Assembly: GCA_019096195.1 (NCBI GenBank)
Contig: JAGTXK010000102.1
Coordinates: forward strand, 1-53,098
Reading direction: 5' to 3'
Source: Boletus sp. NGJ
Lineage: Eukaryota > Basidiomycota > Agaricomycetes > Boletales > Boletaceae
DNA: 53,098 nucleotides
The stretch's first letter is position 1. Each line of letters starts with the position of its first letter. Below, one piece after another: positions 34,629 to 42,919 of this stretch. Position numbers and translations under genes: made by a program. Below the pieces are notes generated by a model, which was not told the origin of the DNA, ran no database searches, and was given only the letters and a program-made list of their open reading frames with translations.

Positions 34629-35124
34629 TGTAATAAAACTGATGAGGAATTCACCAATAACCATCCACAAGGCTCAACAACTTTATCGGTTACACAAATC
34701 CTGGCACAATAGAATGTGGTGGGAAGTCTTCTCCAAACAATACCAGTCTACAATGGTCAATGACCAAGGCAATGACTGCAGCAGTGAACAAATGGATTAG
34801 ACTGGGAATTCCAGTCACAAAGTGTCTACTTTATATATGTTACAAGAGTGCACACAAACCAAGCTGTGTGTGAGAGGAATTACTAAGTAAGGTAATATTG
34901 TAAGAAGTGTTCATGAGATAATATGAACAGAGATTAAAAGGGGCTCTGTGAGAAGAGTGGAAATTAAAGAGGCATGGATCACATGAGGTATGACATCATA
35001 TGATGTCATAGGTCTAGGCCATGTCATGTGATTATTCCCATGGTCACATGCACAGTCATGTGACTTAGAAATTGATGTAGATGTGATGTGATGTAAAAAG
35101 TTTGAAAATGTTCATATTATAACA
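34629..35124 (-). repeat. 5' LTR of chromovirus 2
   Basis: 496-bp partner of 27809-28299. The outer edge is TGTTATAA (minus strand) at 35124 next to CAAGT. The inner edge is ...TTATTACA at 34629. Confidence 0.94.
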
Positions 35125-35129
35125 CAAGT

Positions 35130-37222
35130 GATCATCACAGAGGAGGTTGATGCAGCTAAGGTGTGATCTATTTCACACACCAAAAAGACCTGGCTGATTG
35201 ATACAGAAGTCACTGTCCTTCACTCACCTGCATCTGGTTCTGACTCCTTCATTCCCCATCAACCTTTGCCCACTAAATCACAATCTATATGTAAAGCAAT
35301 AGTGCACACTGCAAAACATGTCACCTCTGACCCCAACTTGATTTCACCCCATGCAGGAAATATACAAGTCCAAATGTCATTGCATAATCAGGAAGATGGA
35401 CTTGCTGTAACAAACAATTTCTACCTCATGGAAATGAACCCCTTTGCCACTGCCCATAGTCAATTGAGGGATGCTGGATATGACTGTGTTGTGGAGGAGA
35501 TCAATGCATTGCTTGCTGACCATCGAGTCAGCTTGACCACTCTGGATGAGATCTGGATGAATATTTATCAGGCTTCTAGATATGAGCCAAGTTGTTAGAT
35601 GGCTAACCTGGCCAAGAACAGTGTCCCTGAAAAGTTGTTTGGTCCTGTACTTCAAATTATGACTGTGGTGAGCAAGAACTGTCACAAGACTCATTGGTAA
35701 ATCTTTTTTTTTTCATCTGAGATCTAGTCTACTAACCCCCCCAACTAAGGTAAAGATAGTATGAATTGATTCCATTGGGCAGCCCTTTTTTTACATTGCA
35801 TGTTTCTCAGCTCCTGTCCTAGGCTTGTTATATATAAAGTGGTGTGAATTTGATCATCACATCCTCTCCTTACCAAAAACTTGATTCTCAATGGCATACA
35901 TCTTGGTCATTAACAGTAAATGTGTGTGACTACAGGCTAAACTAACAAAGACACAGAAGGAGGACCATCACCAAAGGCACACCAAGCTTGCAGCAGACCT
36001 TGCAACCATATGCAAAGCATTCACAAAAGAAGCAGTCAACATTGCAACAAAACATAGATGGTTTGTCCATCAACTTTTTCATTCATAAGATTTATTTACA
36101 GTCAGATTATCAGGACACTCAAGTGGATGTGCACACAGCTCCTCCTCAACTCTAGGCTGTGTGAATGCCAATGTGTGAATGCTTGAAATGCCTTCTTGAA
36201 GGAAAAGCTAAATGAAGCCAACTCAGGTCACAGGAAAGGGGATTGTCTCAATCTCCCATTCTTCATGGCAAGATACAAGGGTTCACTGTTGGCTAAATAC
36301 TGGGAACTCTCCCCCATATGTAAGCAAGCCCTGATAGCAAATGTTCAAGAAGCTCGTGATGTGAAGGCTTCATCTATGTATGCTAATTCTAAGGCCATCA
36401 ATCAAGCAGTCAGTGCTACATTTACCAAGATGGATTGTTAAGTATGTCTTCTACTTTTTTTTGTTTTTTGTTTTTGTTCATACTAATAGGTGGATTTGAG
36501 TGGACCTTGCTCTGCAGACGGGCATAGAAGGTTTCTTGGTGGCCATTTGAGGAACTGTTGAAGACCATGCTGGGTTAAAGCTTTTTTTATGAGAAAGCCA
36601 AAAAAAATTTATGCACACTGTCCTCAATGTGGAACCATGCCACTTGGAACTTAGACTTGAATCCTGGGTCGCCAGCAGGATTGGTAAGTCCTTCATTCAA
36701 TTCTTCATTCTTATACAAATGATGTTCAACTTATTAGATATTCCTGCTATTGCAAATCGACAATGCCCACTCAACCACATCATAAGTGATTGTCACAACA
36801 TCATTCAAGAGGAACTCAGTAAGCTTTTACTATGTCCAACAATTGATGTGGCTAAAATTTATTTTTAAAATGATCTCTTGACAGAGCATAAAGACATGAA
36901 ATGTCAAGATGAACTACACAAACCATGAGCACCAGCTCATTGAGCATTATGCTGTCACATTGATTGGATGGCCAGTGTCTGAACAAGTGCAAAACCCCTC
37001 AAAGATTGATAGTAGGCAAGAAATTAAGAAGCTACTTAATACCTTGCAGTTGAATTCATGCTGATGGGTAAAGCTCACACACAAGCAACTTACTGCTCAG
37101 ATTGCTCAGAACAAAGCATGTCAGACTGCTGGTGAGAAGGTTTATCAGCCCCACTGCATGCAAGATAGTAATGCCAGCATTGCCACAAAGAATGTTGTGT
37201 TGTCATCATCATCAGGTAATGA
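35130..37222 (+). pseudogene. Accessory gene of basidiomycete 'GWP' family, main part
   Basis: A family I know as a recurrent hypothetical protein of mushroom genomes; no function known to me. Blocks: FATAHSQLRDAGYDCVVEEI and TLDEIWMNIYQASRYEPS (35448-35598); MANLAKNSVPEKLFGPVLQI (35600-35660); KLTKTQKEDHHQRHTKLAAD (about 35942-36000); LNAFLKEKLNEANSGHRKGD and LPFFMARYKGSLLAKYWELS (36180-36310); ALIANVQEARDVKAS and NSKAINQAVSATFTKMD (36330-36437); GIEGFLVAI (36522-36550); VLNVEPCHLELRLESWVAS (36620-36675); CPLNHIISDCHNIIQEEL (36760-36820); KMNYTNHEHQLIEHYAVTLI followed by GWPV (36906-36975); and WVKLTHKQLTAQIAQN (37065-37112). Four probable introns are visible. In-frame stops occur after the YEPS block and before WVKL. 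It is interrupted upstream by chromovirus 2. Confidence 0.68.
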
Positions 37223-37849
37223 TGAATAAGCCAAAGTTCTGTAGCTTTACTACATAGATGGTTCACAGAAATCAAGTACAGTCAGACTGAGCAGTTTGAA
37301 CTTAAGTCCAAGCAACAACACAAGCAGTCAGTACTAAGCAAGTTTAAAGTATGTAAAAGCTTGGTAAATGTGAAGTACAAAATAAGTCTCTGTTGGCAGA
37401 AACAGAACATATATAGCACATGCTGATGTTGAGTTAATGACAAGTAGCAACCAGTTGCTTAGAGGGAGGAGTGCACCAGCATCCTCTGACAGCTTTTGCT
37501 TTGCCTTCAGATGGTCATTTTGAATTCAAGTGAGCAAAGTGTTCAACATCTGAGTGACACCACTTGCAGACATGACAGTCATCTTGACACATCCAGAAAA
37601 CAAGTGCATTTTCTTGACCATGTTGTGTCATTAGAGAATTGGGAGTGAGATGACAGAATCCACTGCATGACATGAGTAAGTACATGAGATTGAGCATCTC
37701 ATTTTACATCATGGAACAAAGGGAACATGTTGGCATGCCAACAATGTTGGTGGCCTGTGGGAGTGTATATCATGGCTTTCTGGCAGGAATACTACACAGA
37801 AGGCATCAGTAAAAACAGGACTAACTGTCCAGTGCTGAACAGTACTGGA
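37223..37849. other. No gene recognised
   Basis: AT-rich sequence between the accessory gene and the CATAGT arrays; may include the 3' untranslated region of the accessory gene. Confidence 0.5.
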
Positions 37850-38240
37850 CAGTAACATAGTGCTCATAGTGAGAGTCCAACTGGATAGTGGTTTGATAGT
37901 ACTATGACAGTGTCTCATAGTCTGTTCATAGTGTGGCCATAGTCTATCATAGTATTCTTATAGTGTCTCATAGTATTTTCATAGTGTCTCATAGTGTCTC
38001 ATAGTATTTTCATAGTACTTCCATAGTGGTCATAGTAATGCCATAGTATACATAGTGCTTCCATAGTGGCTTAGCAATCCTAATCCTAATCCTAATCCTA
38101 ATCCAATTTTAAGCCAATTCTAATTTCAAATTCAATCAAATATTAATTTTATTAATTCTAATCCTAATCCTAATAATTTACAAAGTGAAGTGTTGACTTC
38201 ATGTAATGAGTAGAGAAGGATAAAATTAAGAAACCAAAGG
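37850..38240 (+). repeat. Second CATAGT/TAATCC array (copy of 1409-1580 in its right part)
   Basis: CATAGTGCTCATAGTGAG, then about 20 CATAGT units to 38062, CTTAGCAATCC with TAATCC units, then GACTTCATGTAATGAGTAGA. It has the same polarity as 24443-24775 and opposite polarity to 38540-38935, so 37850-38935 is also bounded by inverted arms about 1.1 kb apart. Confidence 0.8.
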
Positions 38241-38339
38241 GTGTGGGAAAGTTTTTGAAGTCTGGCTTGTTTATATAAGAATAGTGGTACAAACATTGGC
38301 AAACAATGTCCGCTTTTTTAACACTGAGTGTGGGAAAAT

Positions 38340-38570
38340 GGACTTGGATATTTTTTTTGAGTGTAGGTCTACACTTTTGGTACACATTGTGACTACACTT
38401 TTACTACACTTTGGTGCGCATTTTTGGTACACTTTTGGTACACTTTGTTTGCTTTTTTTTACTACACTTTGTTTGCTACACTTTTGCTACATTTGGTACA
38501 CATTTTTGCTACACTGTACTAAACTTTTTCCTATACTTTTTGTACAATATTTGACTACACATTTTGTATA
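38340..38570. repeat. TACACTTTTGG-type degenerate tandem repeat
   Basis: About fifteen imperfect units of TACACTTTTG/TACACATTTTG lie between the two CATAGT arms. Low complexity, no coding meaning. Confidence 0.8.
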
Positions 38571-38935
38571 CTCTTAATTTAGGATTAGGATTAGGATTGG
38601 AGTTGGGATTAGGATTGGATTAGGATTAGCTTAAAATTACTACCATGACTATGACTACTATGAATATACTATGAATGCTATAATACTATGATACTATGAT
38701 ACTATGAACACTATGAATATACTACAGATACTATGAATACACTTTTAATACTATAACACTATAAACACTATAAACACTATAAAATGCTATAATACTATGA
38801 ACCTATGGATATACTATGGATATTATAAATACACTTTCAATACTATGACATCATGAACACTATGAGTTATCTATGAAACTACTATGGCACTATGAGCACT
38901 ATGTATGATGAAATCCTGTATTTACTGATGGGAAT
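38540..38935 (-). repeat. Right inverted terminal arm: TAATCC then CATAGT repeats on the minus strand
   Basis: On the plus strand: GGATTAGGATTAGGATT units (38580-38630), then AATACTATGA/ACACTATGAA units up to GCACTATGAGCACTATG and GATGAAATCCTGTATTTACTG at 38907-38932. It is the reverse complement counterpart of 24443-24775, and the similarity includes the outermost 30 bases. Confidence 0.85.
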
Positions 38936-39095
38936 AGTGTTGGAGAAAGGAGATGGGCTGGAACCTAGTAAACTGCTCAGTGCTGCCTAACATCAAGAGC
39001 AAGAGCATTGAGAATGCTGTACCATATGATGAGTTCAGTTGAAACTCCAATGTGACTCAGTGGAGATTATATAATTTATATTCCATGGCTGAGCC

Positions 39096-40063
39096 TGTTA
39101 CGGTTACAAAAGGGGGTACATCTTTTTCTCTCCCTTCACCTCCTCTTGGACTTTGGGATGACCTCTTCTTTGATGCCTCCAACTACCTGGGATTCTCCTG
39201 GGATTCCCCCACAACACCCACACAAGCATCACCCCATTCAGAGTTCCCTTTCTAAGTGATGCACCACTACAGCTGTGGCATAGCCTTCTTTATTTCACCT
39301 TATATGCATTTCACCTCTGATCTGATCATAGACATTGCCTTCTCAGCTATGTTCTCTCACACACAGCCCAGTATTCCACTTTCCTCATTTGACTAATGAT
39401 ATGATCCCTTATGGTAATATTCCAGTATTACCATATACAATACGAAGCCTGCCCTGAATAGAGAAGGCCTATATATATGGGCATCTGCCCTTCATGTAAA
39501 CCCAACCTAGATCTACACAACTTCCCATGTAATCTACCAACCCTCCAGTTCCACTTCACCTCAGAAGCCTGTGCCCACTCTGGAGGTGATTACCACAGTG
39601 CTCATGATCATCCTTCTCATCACTTCACACCTGTGTGGCCTTGTTGCCGTTCGCTCGCATCCCTAGCCAACGGCAACACCAATGCAGACAGAGGTCTGCC
39701 CATACAAGTCCAGGACTCCACCACTGGCACTCGCCTAAGCCCAGAACTCTGCCACTGGTAGCACAGTAAATCCAGGGCTCCACCACTGGTACCTGTATAA
39801 GGTCAGGACTCTGCCACTAACCCCCATATAAGATAGGTCTGCACCTCCATTGGACTATGCCACCATCTTCAAAGTCCAAGACTCTAACATCGGTTGTAGA
39901 GTAAAGCTCCAACCCCAAGGGAGGCTCTACATTAAAGCTAGCTGTTGGTCCCCAGCCCTAGGAATATTGGACCTAGGGAGGAATTCTCACCTCAAGTCCG
40001 GCTAGTCCAGTAATCAAACAGGTTGATTACTCAGGAACTTGTTACTTGTTACATGGCGTAACA
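39096..40063 (+). mobile_element. Solo LTR, second copy of the same family
   Basis: 968 bp from TGTTACGGTTAC to GGCGTAACA with a perfect 5-bp target duplication GAGCC (39091-39095 and 40064-40068). Related along its whole length to 30048-30988. A TATA-like stretch CTATATATATGG lies at 39469-39480. Four degenerate units of the AGGACTCTGCCACTGG type lie between 39708 and 39820. No internal retroelement sequence is attached, so it is the product of LTR-LTR recombination. Confidence 0.9.
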
Positions 40064-40538
40064 GAGCCTAGTCGAAAGTCAACATGTGCACAGACCATCC
40101 ACCAATGATGAATTTACAACATTCAGTAACATATATCATACTGAAATACCACAAAAACATATATTTAGTGAAAACTACATAGAAAACTATGGAGAAATGA
40201 GCTAGATATGCTCCTTGTTGTGGATAACAGCAAGTAAGCATTGTGGCAGTGTGGTAGCATAGCATAGCATAACGGATGTGGCAGACATGTGATTTGATAA
40301 CACAGATCAATTATATAATATGGCAAATCTTATCTACTATCTATTGGACCTTAGCTACTCTGTGCATCCTTACCAAAAGGGACTGCTGATTCCTGCATGT
40401 ATTGCTGCAGCACTGTAGCCAAGAATAGCCCCACTAACTAGTAACAAAGGTGCATTACATAATTGCTACTAATATATAACGTTTATGGTGACACACAGGT
40501 GGATGTGCTTAAAGGCGAAAAAGAATAAGAATAAAGAG
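40064..40538. other. Transition zone between transposon island and host genes
   Basis: AT-rich, no gene. CpG frequency rises sharply from about 40500 rightward. Confidence 0.6.
40518..40522 (-). terminator. RNA polymerase III terminator of tRNA-Pro
   Basis: TTTTT on the minus strand, 16 nt after the tRNA 3' end; a run of this kind ends Pol III transcripts. Confidence 0.75.
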
Positions 40539-40620
40539 GGCCTTGCTGGGAATCGAACCCAGGCCACTTGCAGTCGCGATATCGCCCAAAGCAAGTATCG
40601 TACCTCTAGACTACAAGGCC
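40539..40620 (-). tRNA. tRNA-Pro(UGG) with 12-nt intron
   Basis: On the minus strand the 82-nt gene folds as a cloverleaf. The acceptor GGCCTTG pairs perfectly with CAAGGCC. The D arm starts TAGTCTAGAGGTACGAT (A box). The anticodon stem CTTGC/GCAAG is perfect with loop TTTGGG...T giving anticodon TGG. A 12-nt intron, CGATATCGCGAC, follows the base after the anticodon, the canonical site. The T arm is CTGGG-TTCGAAT-CCCAG (B box). The discriminator base is C, as usual for eukaryotic tRNA-Pro; CCA is not encoded. The ORFs overlapping it are not genes. Confidence 0.95.
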
Positions 40621-41586
40621 GCTGTTTGATCGAACGATGTGATGAATATGAGTTGTCGCTACTATTTTGCCTTCCGCGAGCCAGATACGACGTTTCAAAC
40701 ACCAGCCCATGATCACCAATAATTGAACGGCGGTGAAGAAAGGCAGGTGGCACATGATGACAAAGTTTCCTATTTCTTCTCTTCGTGAACCGTCTCTCAC
40801 TGGCAGATGTCAACTTCCCATCGTATTGTTCTGATTCTCGCATTCAAGAAACCGTGCAGGTCTCCCGCTGCGGTGGCGTTATGCCACATGGTTATGTGTT
40901 ACCACGAAGAGGCAAATATTCTTAGGTGGGTGGCGGATTGCCTTCACGGACTGGCGCCAGTCTTCACTCCGCTGCGGTCCGAGAAAGAAAATACAACACA
41001 ATTGGGACGACGTGGGATCCGGGTGCATATATCAAGTGAGAAAGTCACCCCTAAGAAGGAAGGTCTGTGGAGACATCTTGTTTGACTCTTCATGAGGTCC
41101 TGACATGCCCATCAATTAAAATCCTTATATACCCCACAGAGAAGCTTCGCAAACTGATGATCATAAGGTTATATTACAACCACATCACAACCTTCTCCAA
41201 GCTTGCCGGTGCGTAATTCCGGGGGAGTCACTCAGATAAACGAGCGCCTCGTGACGCAGACAATCCATGCTTATTCAGAATAAAATCTCTTGGGACCACG
41301 ATTGTCACACGGAATCACACGAGTGATTAGGTTGGTCCCCGTTTTACTCGTTGGATGGTCCAATCCCACCCTGTGACATTATTCGTAGTGCTACCATTGG
41401 CTGATGAAAACACGTACTTCTCCCTCTATTCGATTGGGCACAGACACATATATACGCCAAGGCGCATTCCCAAGTATGCCAGCGCAGCTGCTCGCCTTCG
41501 CCCTCCGTCACAATACAAGGAGAAGGGAAAAATCCATTAAAAGTTGGCATCTGCGTGTGTACGCTGAGCGACGCCTTCTTTCATAG
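40621..41586. other. Intergenic host DNA; promoter region of the first 7TM gene
   Basis: No ORF with coding character. CpG-rich relative to the island. Confidence 0.55.
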
Positions 41587-41612
41587 TGTCCAAAGTCAAC
41601 GCCCCATTATCT
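41587..41612 (+). promoter_or_regulatory. Conserved 5' block of 7TM gene 1
   Basis: TGTCCAAAGTCAACGCCCC followed by ATTATCT ends 8 nt before the ATG and is repeated at 45015-45040 before the paralogue. Probably the transcription start and leader region retained from the duplication. Confidence 0.6.
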
Positions 41613-41620
41613 AGCGGGAC

Positions 41621-42919
41621 ATGTCTTCGTATACTCCCGACACCGACCTATGGCTCGAGAGATCGCGTCTCAATGGCATGATGCTCTCGGCAGTGTCATA
41701 CGGTGAGTGCTCACGTCCATCCACTCTTAGCGCCTTGCAGAACCGAACGCTACTAGGTATTTTCTTTCTCTTGACTATACAGGCAACAGTCGCTCTGTCT
41801 CAGAGACCACGTCACGGTGGTCAGATTGCTCGTCACCCGTGGATTCTCCTTAGCTACGTCTGGATCACCTTTATCCTTGCAACGATCGGGTTCGCGGGCA
41901 ATGCCCGATACACGGAGATGATATGGATCGACTTGCGGGATGCACCAGGTGGACCGGCTGCGTTGATCCTCGACGAGCTCAGCTACTGGATAAACGTGAT
42001 GGCATTGGCTTCGTATGTCCTTTACATGTTCGTGTGCGGATCTTGTCATTGACGTCATATGCTGTAGTTACTACATCATGGAATGGTTCATGCAAGCTTT
42101 GTTGGTCCGTGATCTCATCTCATACATCTCTTGTTCTCATCTCGGTATGTCAGCTTCACCGCTGCTTCATTATTTGGAACTGGCAAAAACGCGTCGTCGT
42201 ACCCATGTCCACACTGTTTGCGGCTATGGTCGGTACGTATCTATCTCCTTTCCTATCTCGCAATGCATCAAGACTGATGCCGTACGTCACCAGCCATGTC
42301 CATTCTTGTCCTCGTCGAATCTAGCGGTGCCATATTTTATGCCATTAACTCCCAACTTGCATATCTCTGCCTCCAAGTTGGACTGACAATCGTCTACACC
42401 CTCCTCGTCGCTGGCCGTCTATTTTCCCTCCGAAAGGAAATGCGAGATACCCTCGAGGCAGAACACATCCGTCCCTACAAGACCGCCGCCATGATGGTCA
42501 TCGAGTCTTCCGCACTCTACTCTGTGTTCGGCATTATCTTCATCTTTTCCTATGCCCTCAACTCCGATGTCTGTAATCTCGTGTTTATGTCGGTCAGTCA
42601 CGTTCAGGTGAGCGCAGTCCACACCGTCCCGTTAAATGGGACTTGTTTTTATTCAGTGATGTGACAAGAGACAACGTAGGGCATCGCGCAGTTGTTGATT
42701 ATTATTCGCGTTGCGAGAGGCAGGGAATTCCAGTGCTATGTTTCCCGGTCTGTTCATCGCACCACCTCGATCGCGTTTGTTAGCACGCTGAGCAGCAAGC
42801 GTGAACTTGAACATACGAGTCCACTTGCTAGCGTCGCTGACATGGAGCACGGAATCCAGTCATTGAGACCAGGAACTGTCGAGAAGTCCATAATCCACTC
42901 GTCCAGCAAACATACTTGA
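41621..42919 (+). CDS. Seven-transmembrane protein of a basidiomycete family, paralogue 1
   Basis: Membrane protein of unknown function, 335 residues, receptor-like in topology. Exons: 41621-41702, 41757-42012, 42068-42104, 42154-42232, 42294-42607 and 42680-42919; the five introns are 49-72 nt, all GT-AG, and the frames join correctly. Likely helices, approximate residues: 21-44, 57-78, 107-127, 139-158, 169-193, 218-242 and 245-270. Family motifs: LWLERSRLNGMMLSAVSYG, GNARYTEMIWIDLRDAPGGP, YYIMEWFMQALLLHRCFIIW, LAYLCLQVGLTIVYTLL, ESSALYSVFGIIFIFSYAL and HVQGIAQLLIIIRVARGR, followed by a hydrophilic cytoplasmic-type tail. There is no Pfam name I can give with certainty. A tandem paralogue lies at 45052-46309. 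The start is fixed by the conserved leader and by identity with the paralogue. Confidence 0.9.

Larger units (their letters stand above)
27809..35124 (-). mobile_element. Ty3/gypsy chromovirus 2, full-length, decayed, carrying a solo LTR
   Basis: 7.3 kb including a 0.94-kb solo LTR. LTRs at 27809-28299 and 34629-35124 begin TGTTATAA/TATCATAA and end TTATTACA/TCATTACA on the minus strand, with a perfect 5-bp target duplication CAAGT (27804-27808 and 35125-35129). The polypurine tract AAAAAGGGGG plus TAA is identical in form to chromovirus 1. The right LTR is followed inward on the minus strand by CTTGGACTGCTATACACAAT, a possible primer site starting TGG. Minus-strand order: gag with a CCHC knuckle, protease, reverse transcriptase, RNase H, integrase and chromodomain. 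Frameshifts and stops make it inactive. Confidence 0.94.
24443..38935. mobile_element. Composite KDZ-associated DNA element bounded by CATAGT/TAATCC inverted termini
   Basis: The stretch 24443-24775 and the reverse complement of 38540-38935 match over most of their length: CATCAG.AAATACAG then ATTTCATCATACA at the outer ends, then CATAGTGCTCATAGTGCC, TAGTATTGAAAGTGTAT, CATAGTCAT...GTAATTTTAA, CTAATCC repeats, and TTGTACAA. Between these inverted arms lie a KDZ transposase C-terminus, an unknown decayed stretch, an accessory gene, and a nested chromovirus containing a solo LTR. Without the chromovirus the element would be about 7.2 kb. No target duplication could be fixed, so the arms may also be independent repeat copies. 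Confidence 0.55.

Noticed and set aside
40469-40843. 124-codon minus-strand ORF
   Set aside because: It runs through the tRNA-Pro gene and has no protein-family character.
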